A DNA stretch of 64,000 nt from Cytobacillus purgationiresistens (GCF_030813235.1 NZ_JAUSUB010000009.1:1-64000), one strand, 5' to 3'. Counted from the stretch's first letter, positions 53,590-62,534 are shown. The notes: generated by a model not told the origin, from the sequence alone. Program-made: numbers and translations.

Positions 53590-53937
53590 TTGAAAAAGGC
53601 TATTTGTCTATTCGGGTTAGTGATTATTATAGGATTTGTGGCTTATAGTGAGTCTCCTGATTCTTTTGTTCGCCATAATCATGAGCCAGATAATATGTAT
53701 TCGATGATTCCAGTTGTGAACGATTTGAAGGATGTGGAGGAAGTCGATCAAGCGGCAGATAAGGATCCATTGGCTGGCATTATCCCCACTTTAGAATTAA
53801 AGTTAGTGGATACTCAAATAGAGAGTGATCAGATTATAGAAAAGTACAGGCAATATGAAGTGTATAGAGGCAAAGATAATCAAGTGCTTGAGAGCGTGGC
53901 GCTAGATCATTATGAGTATTTAAAGTATGACAAATAA
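53590..53937 (+). CDS. Small exported or membrane-anchored protein of unknown function
   Basis: 115 residues from TTG 53590, with AAGGGG 10-12 nt upstream. A K-K start and a hydrophobic helix (A-I-C-L-F-G-L-V-I-I-I-G-F-V-A, to about residue 18), then a mostly acidic, Asp/Glu-rich region with repeated D-x-x-x-x-E and no Cys after the helix. Signal peptide or signal anchor. It lies directly beyond array C. An in-frame ATG at 53485 inside the array edge is an unlikely start. No family recognised. Confidence 0.55.
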   Translation: MKKAICLFGLVIIIGFVAYSESPDSFVRHNHEPDNMYSMIPVVNDLKDVEEVDQAADKDPLAGIIPTLELKLVDTQIESDQIIEKYRQYEVYRGKDNQVLESVALDHYEYLKYDK

Positions 53938-53942
53938 GGAAA

Positions 53943-53995
53943 AATCTCATCTGATAGCTGTGTATGTTAACAACAGTTATTAGATGAGATTTTTT
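53943..53995. terminator. Bidirectional terminator
   Basis: AAAATCTCATCT on the left pairs with AGATGAGATTTT on the right, with a second inner pairing CTGT/ACAG, between two convergent genes. Confidence 0.85.
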
Positions 53996-54461
53996 AGTCT
54001 AGTAAAATATAAATAATCATTTCTCCTGACTTTTCAAATGAAAGTGGAAGTTTGACCCCTTTTTTAAAGCCTGTGATGGTGGTATGCCCTTCCATTAAGG
54101 TAGGAGCGGTAATATCGGTTGTTAAACCATCGTCAGCGATGGCAGATGAAAGTCCTCCAGCAAGCATGTTACCTAGTTCCCCGCTAAATGATTGTAACAT
54201 CTCGCCTGCTAGCTCCATGCCAAATAAGGATTCTCCGATAAATCCAAACACAGCCTGGTCGCCTGAAAGAAGAAGCTTCCCTCTAATATCTCCAGTGATT
54301 CCAATCAGTACACCAAACTCAATCTTGAACGAATGGTCCAAAGGAGCAGGAGTATCAAGTTTCAAATCTATGGGAATCGTATGATTAATAGAAGTAATCG
54401 TTCCATTAAGTAAAAGCTCGGTGATCTTGTCACCTTGGCCAATGGTCATAGACAGTTTCAA
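53994..54461 (-). CDS. CheX-like CheY phosphatase-family protein
   Basis: About 155 residues. The conserved E-x-x-N of the CheC/CheX/FliY phosphatases is seen as G-E-L-G-N (E95, N98), followed by G-G-L-S-S. The single E-x-x-N fits CheX, which dephosphorylates CheY-type receivers. No chemotaxis genes flank it. TTG 54461 or GTG 54464 are both possible; AAAGGA lies close upstream. Confidence 0.75.
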   Translation of the reverse strand: MKLSMTIGQGDKITELLLNGTITSINHTIPIDLKLDTPAPLDHSFKIEFGVLIGITGDIRGKLLLSGDQAVFGFIGESLFGMELAGEMLQSFSGELGNMLAGGLSSAIADDGLTTDITAPTLMEGHTTITGFKKGVKLPLSFEKSGEMIIYILLD

Positions 54462-54464
54462 CAC

Positions 54465-54772
54465 ATCCTTTTTGATGTATGCATTTCTTGATTAAAAAAT
54501 AGTTCTTTTTTATCATGTCTATAGTCATATTAATAGAATCGAATGTATATTTCAATAATATATTATTCATTCCACTTTACGATAATGGATACCAAAAGCA
54601 ACAATAGTCAACGGGATCATCCTATGATGTTTATTTTACTGTAACATTGATTTAGTGATTATACTGTAGTTATCTATCTCATTTCTTAAGGTTTTGTTAA
54701 GCTTTTTATAAGATGAAATTCAGAGAAGATGATTTCTTTTCTTTTAAAGTAAGGGTTACAGGAGGCTGGATA
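54465..54772. other. Divergent intergenic region, about 308 bp
   Basis: AT-rich region between the CheX-like gene and the response regulator. It holds the two ribosome sites and no clear repeat, gene or structured RNA. An AT-rich segment with TTGTTAAG...TTATAAGAT near 54691-54712 could be the response-regulator promoter. Confidence 0.4.
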
Positions 54773-55468
54773 ATGGGTGCAAATATATTAGTCGTTGATG
54801 ATGAAAAAGAAATAGCAGATTTAATTGAAGTTTATTTACAAAATGAAAACTACCAAGTTTATAAGTTTTATTCTCCAGAAGAGGCCTTGCATTGTATTGA
54901 TTCAGTGAAGCTTGATCTGGCCATCCTTGATGTAATGATGCCTGAGATTGATGGCTTTACCGTTTTGAGGAAAGTGAGAGAGTCATTACATTTTCCCGTC
55001 ATTATGCTGACGGCAAAGGATGAGGAAATAGATAAAATAACCGGTTTGACGCTTGGGGCAGATGACTATATTACGAAGCCTTTTCGCCCTTTGGAGCTTA
55101 TTGCCCGAGTGAAGGCACAGTTAAGGCGCTTTACTAAGTATAATCAATCCGATTCAGAACAACATGAAAACATTCTCGCTTTTTCTGGTCTCATTCTCGA
55201 TAAGAATACCCGCAAATGTCTATTAAACGAAAAACCTTTATCGCTCACGCCAACAGAGTTTTCCATTCTATGGTTCCTCAGTGCAAATCGCGGGCGAGTC
55301 ATTAGTTCAGAGGAATTATTCCACGAGGTTTGGGGCGAGAAATATTTTAACAGCAATAATACGGTTATGGTACATATTCGCCATCTTCGTGAAAAAATGG
55401 ATGATTCTGCTGAGCATCCAAAATACATTAAAACGGTATGGGGAGTAGGTTATATGATTGAAAAATGA
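54773..55468 (+). CDS. OmpR-family response regulator (VanR-like)
   Basis: 231 residues: receiver domain with D9-D10, phospho-acceptor D53 (L-D-V-M-M-P) and the K in T-A-K-D; winged-helix DNA-binding domain with T-P-T-E-F-S-I-L-W-F-L-S and V-H-I-R-H-L-R-E-K. ATG 54773 lies 7 nt after AGGAGG. It overlaps the kinase gene by 11 bp. Confidence 0.9.
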   Translation: MGANILVVDDEKEIADLIEVYLQNENYQVYKFYSPEEALHCIDSVKLDLAILDVMMPEIDGFTVLRKVRESLHFPVIMLTAKDEEIDKITGLTLGADDYITKPFRPLELIARVKAQLRRFTKYNQSDSEQHENILAFSGLILDKNTRKCLLNEKPLSLTPTEFSILWFLSANRGRVISSEELFHEVWGEKYFNSNNTVMVHIRHLREKMDDSAEHPKYIKTVWGVGYMIEK

Positions 55469-56591
55469 ATTTGGCAAACTGAAGAGAAAAATGATTCTCC
55501 AAATCATTATCATCCTAATCATTGCAGTTGCCATTGGGTTATTTATAAGCAATGTACTCATAGATGGTATTCTCCAAGCTCCTTTCGCTGATTGGTTTAT
55601 TCGTCTGCTGCAAAATTTATTTGAGATTGATTATTATGCTGCTCGAGCAACTTACATGAATCTGTTTCAAGGCAATAAACCCATTTGGCTTGCGACCGGG
55701 ATGATTGTTCTGCTATTGATTATTTTTTACATTGCCCTTACACGGTTTACTCGTTATTTTAAAGAAATTAATAAAAGCATTCATATGCTTGCAGAAGAGG
55801 ATGAAAAAGAAATCATCCTCCCACCTGAGCTTGATTTTATGGAAAAAAACTTAAATACAGTGAAAGGGAATCTAGCAAAGCGGGCACGGGATGCACAGGA
55901 GGCTGAACAAAGGAAAAATGACTTGGTTGTGTACTTAGCTCATGATATAAAAACACCGCTCACCTCTGTCATTGGTTATTTAAGTCTATTGGATGAAGCG
56001 AATGATATGCCTGCACAGCAACGGGAAAAATATGTGAAAATCACATTGAATAAAGCGAATCGATTAGAAGAGCTGATCAATGAGTTTTTCGATATTACCA
56101 GGTTTAATCTGCAAACGATTGTGTTAGATAAATCACCGATTAATATCTCGTTTATGCTAATGCAAATGGCAGATGAATTTTATCCGCTTCTGGCTTCAAA
56201 AGGGAGTCAAGCTGTTGTTAATGCTGGCGAAAATGTAACAGTGGATGCAGACGCAGATAAATTAGCCAGGGTTTTCAATAATATTTTAAAGAACGCCATG
56301 ATGTATAGCGACGATCATAGTACGATTGATATAGATGTCAGAACGGAAGAGGTCAATGCCATCATCGAATTTTCCAATAAAGGGAAAACCATACCAGAGC
56401 ACAAGCTTCAATCAATTTTTGAAAAGTTTTACCGTCTGGATGAATCACGCTCCTCTCACTCAGGAGGGGCAGGCCTTGGACTTGCTATTGCAAAAGAGAT
56501 AGTCCTTGCACACGATGGAGATATCACAGCAAAAAGTGAAGCAGGAATAACGGTTTTTACCGTTACACTGCCAATCTTAAGAGAATCTTAA
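55458..56591 (+). CDS. Membrane sensor histidine kinase (VanS-like)
   Basis: 377 residues: two helices (about 12-34 and 75-95) flanking a short outer loop, a HAMP-like linker, HisKA with Y-L-A-H-D-I-K-T-P-L-T-S (H162) and HATPase_c with N-I-L-K-N-A and G-G-A-G-L-G-L-A. TTG 55458 overlaps the regulator stop. The H-D-I-K-T-P-L-T form and short sensor loop are typical of VanS. Confidence 0.88.
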   Translation: MKNEFGKLKRKMILQIIIILIIAVAIGLFISNVLIDGILQAPFADWFIRLLQNLFEIDYYAARATYMNLFQGNKPIWLATGMIVLLLIIFYIALTRFTRYFKEINKSIHMLAEEDEKEIILPPELDFMEKNLNTVKGNLAKRARDAQEAEQRKNDLVVYLAHDIKTPLTSVIGYLSLLDEANDMPAQQREKYVKITLNKANRLEELINEFFDITRFNLQTIVLDKSPINISFMLMQMADEFYPLLASKGSQAVVNAGENVTVDADADKLARVFNNILKNAMMYSDDHSTIDIDVRTEEVNAIIEFSNKGKTIPEHKLQSIFEKFYRLDESRSSHSGGAGLGLAIAKEIVLAHDGDITAKSEAGITVFTVTLPILRES

Positions 56592-56665
56592 GGTATTGCT
56601 AATAGAGTTTTAAAAAACAAGTCCTTCCTATTTGTTTCAATAATAGTAGAAGGAGTTGTTTTTTT

Positions 56666-57523
56666 ATGAAAAAAATTTACGGGGTTTCAATTATTCTATT
56701 ATGCCTCCTGTTTAGCTGGGTTTTATATAAAAACACAATCACACCAGGAGCGTCGGGCCTCTATAGCAAAAATGCAATATTAGTCAGTATGGACGGCAGC
56801 GCGCTCATGGAAAAAAATAAGGATGAGCAAATCCCGCCCGCTTCACTCACAAAAATCATGACAGCAATCATCGCAATAGAAAATAGCACCGATCTAAATG
56901 CAAAGGTTACATTGCCCGGGCAGTTGTTTACAGAATTATATGAGGCAAATGCGTCAATAGCTGGGTTTCTCCCAAATGAAGAAGCAGCTGTGATTGATCT
57001 TCTATATGGCGTAATGCTTCCGTCAGGTGCAGAGGCGTCCACCGGATTAGCGAATCATATTGCAGGTTCAGAAGAGAATTTTGTTCACCTCATGAATGAA
57101 AAAGCGAAGGAATTAGAAATGAATCAAACCCATTTCATGAATGTAACTGGGCTCCACGACCGCAATCATTATTCAAGTGTTGCCGATATCAGCAAGCTTC
57201 TATCCTACGCAATAAAGAATGACATTTTTAAAGAAATATTCACTTCTCAATCCTATGCAACTTCACCATCCAACCATCATCCAGATGGCTTGACGTTCAT
57301 GAACAGCATGTTCAATAAAATCGTGTCGTACTCGTTTGATAATGGAGAAATCATCGGCGGAAAAACAGGTTATACGGAGCAGGCGGGTTTATGCCTTGCC
57401 AGTCTCGCTACGATTAATGGTCATGAGTATATTCTCGTTACCGCAGGCGCAGACGGCAATCCACAGACAGAACAATATAATATAACAGATGCAATGACTG
57501 TTTATCAGGCTATTAACCATTGA
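56666..57523 (+). CDS. D-alanyl-D-alanine carboxypeptidase (S11 family)
   Basis: 285 residues. N-terminal hydrophobic segment (signal peptide or anchor), then S-L-T-K (S60, K63), P-S-G-A-E-A (S120, where Asn is common after x) and G-G-K-T-G-Y-T. Removes the terminal D-Ala of wall peptides. Its place directly after VanR/VanS-like genes suggests control by that system; with only a carboxypeptidase and no ligase genes it would not itself remodel to D-Ala-D-Lac. ATG 56666 follows AGAAGGAGT. Confidence 0.87.
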   Translation: MKKIYGVSIILLCLLFSWVLYKNTITPGASGLYSKNAILVSMDGSALMEKNKDEQIPPASLTKIMTAIIAIENSTDLNAKVTLPGQLFTELYEANASIAGFLPNEEAAVIDLLYGVMLPSGAEASTGLANHIAGSEENFVHLMNEKAKELEMNQTHFMNVTGLHDRNHYSSVADISKLLSYAIKNDIFKEIFTSQSYATSPSNHHPDGLTFMNSMFNKIVSYSFDNGEIIGGKTGYTEQAGLCLASLATINGHEYILVTAGADGNPQTEQYNITDAMTVYQAINH

Positions 57524-57548
57524 CATTCTTTTGGAAGTGTTTTATTGT
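57520..57548 (+). promoter_or_regulatory. Promoter of the ABC-F gene
   Basis: -35 TTGACA (57520-57525) overlaps the end of the carboxypeptidase gene; -10 TATTGT (57543-57548), spacer 17 bp. It predicts a leader of about 250 nt before the ABC-F start. Confidence 0.6.
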
Positions 57549-57583
57549 AACATTAACTAAACATGGAAGGGTGACCTGAGTCG

Positions 57584-57595
57584 ATGAAGTTCTAA
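57584..57595 (+). CDS. Leader peptide MKF (three codons)
   Basis: ATG-AAG-TTC-TAA, preceded by GGAAGGGTG. Its stop codon overlaps the left arm of the large hairpin at 57594. A ribosome held here by a peptidyl-transferase inhibitor could open the arm and change folding downstream. Very short; this rests on position only. Confidence 0.45.
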   Translation: MKF

Positions 57596-57742
57596 TCCTA
57601 TTTTTCGAAAGCAAACAATTGAAGGTAAAAAATATGCAGTGAGTCTGCCTTATTTGCAATGCCTTCAATCGTCGTTTTCAGAATAGGATTGGCTTTCTTT
57701 AGGTGACCTTTGGGGACTTCTGTCCTTTATTTGGTGCACGCC

Positions 57743-57780
57743 ATGCCTCCTATTCTGATTAAAGATAGGAGGCATTTTTT
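57743..57780 (+). terminator. Leader terminator (attenuator) of the ABC-F gene
   Basis: 11-bp perfect stem with T6, ending 26 bp before the ATG at 57807. It must be read through for expression. Confidence 0.85.
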
Positions 57781-57806
57781 ATGTCTCCAAAAGAGGAGAT
57801 GATTCG

Positions 57807-59372
57807 ATGATATTACTAGAAGGAAGTTACTTAAAAATCTATATAAAAGAACGCTGCATTGCAGATATTGAAAAACTAACCATCCAAAAGCAGGATCGCA
57901 TTGGATTAGTTGGCCGTAATGGCAGCGGAAAAACAACTTTACTTGAGGTGCTGGCAGGTAAAAGAGCGCCTGATGAAGGAAGTTTTTCTCACAAAACACA
58001 AATAGAGCTTCTGCCACAGCTTAAGCAGACGGATTCCCATAAAAGCGGAGGCGAACTTACCCAGGATTATATTAAAGCTTCACTCGCCAGGAACCCAGAA
58101 ATCCTGCTAGCGGATGAACCGACAACCAATCTCGATACATCTCATATCGAATGGCTCGAAAAAATCATGAATAGATGGCAAGGTGCCTTCATTCTTGTCT
58201 CACATGATCGCGAGTTTCTAGATGCCCTCTGTACGAAGATTTGGGAAATTGAAGATGGTAAGCTAAAGGAATACAATGGCAACTATTCCGATTATAAAGC
58301 TCAAAAGGAACAGGAACTGCTTCAGCAAAAAAACGCATATGAAGATTATGAAAGGACAAAAAGCCAGCTTGAAAATGCTCTAGATATGAAGGTCAGAAAA
58401 GCAGAACGAGCTACCAAAAAGCCTAAGAATCTCAGCGCTTCTGAAGCGAGCATTACAGGTGCCAAGCCCTATTTTGCCAAAAAGGAAAAGAAATTGCTGA
58501 AGACGGCAAAAGCGATAGAAACAAGACTCGAGAAACTAGATAAGGTCGAAAAAATAAAAGATCTGCCGACCATTAAAATGGATCTGCCTAATGAGCGAGC
58601 TTTTAAGAACCGAATTGTTCTGCGCGTGACCGATACACCAGGCATAATCGGAGACCGAACACTATGGAAACCAGCCACATTTCACATTAAAGGTGGCGAT
58701 AAGCTAGCGATTATTGGACCCAATGGCAGCGGAAAGACCACCCTTTTGAAAAAAATAATGAACCAGACTGAAGGGTTTTCAGTCTCTCCTGCAATGAAAA
58801 TCGGTTATTTTAGTCAAAATATCGATATTTTAAATACAAACGAAACAATTTTAGAAAATGTGAAATCGACCTCAAGGCAAGATGAAACTTTTGTAAGAAC
58901 TGTCCTTGCTAGACTTCGCTTCTTTCGGGAAGATGTTTATAAGCCAGTTGACGTCCTTAGTGGCGGTGAGCGGGTAAAGGTGGCATTCGCCAAATTATTC
59001 GTTAGCGATATCAACACTTTAATACTGGATGAACCGACTAATTTCTTAGATATCGAGGCAGTGGAGGCGCTCGAGGAGCTTTTAAATGATTACGAAGGAA
59101 CCATTCTATTCGTCTCCCATGATCGGCGTTTTATAGAAAAAATCGCCACCAGACTCCTCCTATTTGAACATCGGGAAATAAAGCTGTTTAATGGAACCTA
59201 CCCTGAGTACAAAAATTATGAACCAGAGACTGAACGAGATGCCAAGGAAGATCAGTTGCTTGTCATTGAAACGAAAATAACTGAAGTTCTCTCCCGATTG
59301 AGCATCGAACCGAGTGATGCGCTTGAGAAGGAGTTTCAGGAGCTATTACAGAAGAAAAGAGAGCTAATTTAA
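57807..59372 (+). CDS. ABC-F ATPase, ribosomal-protection type (VmlR/Vga-like)
   Basis: 521 residues with two ABC domains and no membrane helices. Walker A G-R-N-G-S-G-K-T-T and G-P-N-G-S-G-K-T-T; Walker B L-L-A-D-E-P-T and L-I-L-D-E-P-T; the first signature is K-S-G-G-E, the second L-S-G-G-E-R. A long charged linker lies between, followed by a helical C-terminal extension. These proteins displace antibiotics (lincosamides, streptogramins A, pleuromutilins) from the ribosome. The attenuator leader supports that role over a housekeeping ABC-F. ATG 57807 has AGAGGAG upstream. Confidence 0.85.
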   Translation: MILLEGSYLKIYIKERCIADIEKLTIQKQDRIGLVGRNGSGKTTLLEVLAGKRAPDEGSFSHKTQIELLPQLKQTDSHKSGGELTQDYIKASLARNPEILLADEPTTNLDTSHIEWLEKIMNRWQGAFILVSHDREFLDALCTKIWEIEDGKLKEYNGNYSDYKAQKEQELLQQKNAYEDYERTKSQLENALDMKVRKAERATKKPKNLSASEASITGAKPYFAKKEKKLLKTAKAIETRLEKLDKVEKIKDLPTIKMDLPNERAFKNRIVLRVTDTPGIIGDRTLWKPATFHIKGGDKLAIIGPNGSGKTTLLKKIMNQTEGFSVSPAMKIGYFSQNIDILNTNETILENVKSTSRQDETFVRTVLARLRFFREDVYKPVDVLSGGERVKVAFAKLFVSDINTLILDEPTNFLDIEAVEALEELLNDYEGTILFVSHDRRFIEKIATRLLLFEHREIKLFNGTYPEYKNYEPETERDAKEDQLLVIETKITEVLSRLSIEPSDALEKEFQELLQKKRELI

Positions 59373-59377
59373 TGCCG

Positions 59378-59402
59378 AGCCAGAGAATATTTTTCTCTGG
59401 CT
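59378..59402 (+). terminator. Hairpin after the ABC-F gene
   Basis: GCCAGAGAA pairs with TTCTCTGGC; T content after it is moderate. Confidence 0.6.
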
Positions 59403-59425
59403 TATCATTCTTTCAGACCTTCATC

Positions 59426-60007
59426 CTAAAATTCCTTCTCAAAGCAAACACAATCATGAACCCGGTTGAATTGCCGTTTAATTCCATCCTTATCTGGCCC
59501 TGTATAATGGGCGAAGGCTTGAATAGGAAACAGCTGACTGTCCTCGCTTTTAATTACTTCCTTCCATTCATCCTGTTCAAGTTATACATGCAAATAAGAA
59601 TCTACTTGGAGAAATCCATTCTTGATATACCCAAGCTGTACCCAATCATCGTCTCTTGTCCATGCTTCAAAGCGGTTGAGTCCTTTTGCTTGTGCGATGC
59701 TTTCTGCTTCGTATAACATCCGGGCAGCAATTTGCTTTCTCTGATAATCAGGATGGACTGCTATATGCCAGATCATGCCTCCTAACCCTGTGCCCCTCGA
59801 GCAGACAGTCCTCTCTTCATTTTCATATTCGATATCCAGTAGGCCGACAATGAGGCCATCCTCCTCTGCCACGAGCTCAATAGATGAATGTTCATATTTT
59901 TCTTTTGCTTTAAACACATTGTCAAAGTAAGCTGTATTCAAAAAGGATAGAACCCTGCATTGTAGCCACCCTTGTTCATCTCCATCATCATATTTTCTGA
60001 TTTTCAT
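59426..60007 (-). pseudogene. GNAT acetyltransferase gene with an internal stop
   Basis: The N-terminal 141 codons (to 59582) have GNAT motifs such as I-A-V-H-P-D-Y-Q-R-K-Q-I-A (acetyl-CoA loop). A TAA then follows Y-L-H-V. The same frame continues L-E-Q-D-E-W-K-E-V-I-K-S-E-D, then A-H-Y-T-G-P-D, and ends after F-E-K-E-F at 59426, adding about 51 codons. That tail is well formed, so the TAA looks like a recent point change. ATG 60007 overlaps the preceding GNAT gene. Confidence 0.75.
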
Positions 60008-60439
60008 ACGTCCACCAGCTTTTTCACAAATCCACTGCTTTTGATTTCATAGCCATTGTCTTTGTAAAATTGATGAGCTGCTTTCCGCTCCTCCCGATTG
60101 CCGCTATTTAATGCTATAGCTTCTGCCCCTGATCTTTTGCCCAATTTTCAGCCGCCTGAATGAGTCTATGTCCTATACCTTGTTCCGGTATGAACTATCC
60201 ACTACAAATGCTAATATTCTTACATGATGACCATCATATTCATAGGATCTTCCAAGATGAAGACCGGCCATACCAACGACCTTGCCATCCAGTTCTGCTA
60301 CAAATGTGTAATAATCAGGATTTGCAAATATTGAAGTCAAACGTCCAATTAATTGCCTGGTTGTTGTTGGATATCCAAGGTGATTCATCAACTCAGTTAA
60401 ATCAGTTAAATCCTCTTTCTTAGCTACTCTAATATTCAT
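60004..60439 (-). pseudogene. GNAT acetyltransferase gene with two frameshifts
   Basis: Starts M-N-I-R-V-A-K-K-E-D (ATG 60439) and runs to R-I-L-A-F-V-V-D-S-S-Y-R. The expected (R)-E-Q-G-I-G-H-R-L-I-Q-A-A-E follows one base off. After K-D-Q-G a second shift leads to A-E-A-I-A-L-N-S-G-N-R-E-E-R-K-A-A-H-Q-F-Y and a TGA at 60004. Both breaks fit loss of one G from a G run. The TGA overlaps the next GNAT start as in a coupled gene pair. Confidence 0.8.
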
Positions 60440-60775
60440 CGATTGTTCAACCTCCATTGTTCTATATTCTTTTGTCTAAAGGTAAAACCTTGTTTAGCAG
60501 AAGTCTAAATTGTCTTTAAATTTATATTATCTGACTTCCCGAGTATAATAACTTCAACAGTGGGGATATTGTATTGGATACTGTAAAGGTTCCACATCCT
60601 TTCCTTGCTAGGAACAACGACAAACTGACAGGCTTAAACATTATTAAATGGTACAATGAACGGTAATCTTAAACAATCTGTCACAGCAATCATTGTTTTT
60701 TTATTCCGATAATTAATTATCAGATTAAGGTGCAATTAACCGATATACACAGAGTTTATTTGAGGGGGAAAAGAA
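60440..60775. other. Intergenic region upstream of ade, 336 bp
   Basis: AT-rich, no gene. A small inverted pair GTTCC...GGAAC lies around 60588-60614, and TGACAG...CTGTCA arms lie about 60 nt apart beyond it. I looked for a purine riboswitch and did not find the conserved core. The regulation of ade here is not evident. Confidence 0.45.
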
Positions 60776-62521
60776 ATGGATCATATCATCAATCGAATTC
60801 ATACAGCATCAGGAAAAGAACCAGCAGATTTAGTGATTAAGAATGCAAAAATCGTAGATGTTTTTAGCAGTGAAGTAATTACTGGTGATGTAGCTATTAA
60901 GGACGGTTATTTTGCCGGTATAGGTGAATATGAAGGAATAGAAACCATTGACGCAAAGAATAAATTCCTCGCTCCTTCTTTTCTTGATGGACATGTTCAT
61001 ATTGAATCTTCTATGGTTACTCCTCCTGAATTTGCAAAAATTCTTTTGCAGCACGGTATCACAGGTGTGATGTGTGACCCACATGAAATCGCTAATGTGG
61101 TCGGTGCAAAGGGCATACAATTCATGCTTGATGCATCTGAAGACATTCCTTTTGATGCTTACTTCATGCTTCCTTCTTGTGTCCCTTCAACTCCGTTTGA
61201 AAATGCCGGAGCAACATTAAATGCAGACGATCTTTCACCTTTTTATGCTGACAAAAGAGTGCTTGGATTGGCAGAGGTTATGAATTATCCAGGTGTCATG
61301 AATGCTGATCAAGATTTAATGGCAAAAATTGCAGAAGCAAGTAAACTGGGAAAAAAAGTGGATGGACATGCAGCTGGTCTTTCCGGCAAACAATTAGATG
61401 TCTATATGGCTGCTGGAATCCGCACCGATCACGAGTGTACAACAGCGGAAGAAGCGCGCGAACGTTTACAAAAAGGCATGTATGTCATGATCCGAGAGGG
61501 CACAGCCGCAAAAGAACTGGATAGAATCATTAAAATTGTCAATGACCGCAATGCCCGTAGATTCCTGTTCGTCACAGATGATCGTCATTTAGATGATATC
61601 ATTCATGAGGGAAGCATCGACTATATGATAAGAAAAGCGATTAAGGCTGGGATCGACCCTATTACAGCTATTCAAATGGGATCATTAAATACGGCAGAAT
61701 GCTTTGGATTAACTGAACAGGGTGCTGTGGCGCCGGGGTATAAAGCCGATTTTATTCTGCTTGACGATTTAAATGAATTAACGATTCACTCTGTTTTCAA
61801 AAACGGGGAATGCGTTGTAAAAAATGGAGAATTACTGAACTTCCCATCCTTTGAGAGTGCTGGAAAAGCAGAAGAGTTAAAAGACAGTGTTCACATTCCT
61901 AATCTCTCAAAAAGTGATTTTAATATCTCAATTGAAGACGAGCAAGCCAATATCATTGAAGTGATCCCAAACAGTATCGTGACAAAACATGCGGTTGAAG
62001 CAGTAAATAAAAATGCTGATCATCTTTTCATTCCATCCGTTGAGAGCGATCAACTGAAAATTGCAGTTATTGAAAGACATCATCAAACCGGCAATATTGG
62101 ACTTGGAATCTTAAAAGGACTTGGGCTTCAATCTGGCGCCATTGCCACAACAGTTGCTCACGATTCGCATAATCTCATTATTGCTGGTGTCAATGATGAT
62201 GATATGATCGCAGCTGCAAAAGCAGTGGAAGAAATGCAAGGTGGGTTGGTTGTTGTAAAAAATGGAGAGGTCCTTGCTAAGCTTAGCCTTCCTATTGCTG
62301 GCCTGATGTCAAAAGCATCCTACAGCGACGTGAATCATGCTTTGGAAAGTATAGATGAGGCTTTAGAAGAACTCGGCGCGAAAAGCACATTCAATCCGTT
62401 TTTAACTCTAAGCTTTCTTGCCCTTCCAGTAATACCTGCTCTGAAACTAACTGATATCGGACTATTTGATGTCAGCTCGTTTAAACATATTCCTGTTACA
62501 TATCAATCAGATTCGCTTTAA
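60776..62521 (+). CDS. ade: Adenine deaminase
   Basis: 581 residues, amidohydrolase superfamily. D-G-H-V-H-I-E-S-S (metal-binding HxH at residues 73-75), D-P-H-E-I-A-N-V, D-G-H-A and F-V-T-D-D-R-H residues, plus the C-terminal domain with H-D-S-H-N. Converts adenine to hypoxanthine and ammonia with Mn/Fe. ATG 60776 follows GAGGGGGAAAAG. Single gene; hairpin terminator after it. Confidence 0.92.
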   Translation: MDHIINRIHTASGKEPADLVIKNAKIVDVFSSEVITGDVAIKDGYFAGIGEYEGIETIDAKNKFLAPSFLDGHVHIESSMVTPPEFAKILLQHGITGVMCDPHEIANVVGAKGIQFMLDASEDIPFDAYFMLPSCVPSTPFENAGATLNADDLSPFYADKRVLGLAEVMNYPGVMNADQDLMAKIAEASKLGKKVDGHAAGLSGKQLDVYMAAGIRTDHECTTAEEARERLQKGMYVMIREGTAAKELDRIIKIVNDRNARRFLFVTDDRHLDDIIHEGSIDYMIRKAIKAGIDPITAIQMGSLNTAECFGLTEQGAVAPGYKADFILLDDLNELTIHSVFKNGECVVKNGELLNFPSFESAGKAEELKDSVHIPNLSKSDFNISIEDEQANIIEVIPNSIVTKHAVEAVNKNADHLFIPSVESDQLKIAVIERHHQTGNIGLGILKGLGLQSGAIATTVAHDSHNLIIAGVNDDDMIAAAKAVEEMQGGLVVVKNGEVLAKLSLPIAGLMSKASYSDVNHALESIDEALEELGAKSTFNPFLTLSFLALPVIPALKLTDIGLFDVSSFKHIPVTYQSDSL

Positions 62522-62534
62522 TCAAAAGAATGGT

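Larger units (their letters stand above)
57555..57782 (+). promoter_or_regulatory. Transcription-attenuation leader of the ABC-F gene
   Basis: Several mutually positioned hairpins: AATCCTATT (57594-57602) with AATAGGATT (57682-57690), enclosing TTGAAGG (57619-57625) with CCTTCAA (57662-57668), and a strong terminator ATGCCTCCTAT (57743-57753) with ATAGGAGGCAT (57765-57775), then T6. A three-codon leader ORF at 57584 lies before the first arm and overlaps it. This is the layout of drug-sensing attenuators of ribosomal-protection ABC-F genes. Confidence 0.7.

Noticed and set aside
60440-60775. Purine riboswitch before ade
   Set aside because: The conserved three-way-junction core of purine riboswitches could not be found.
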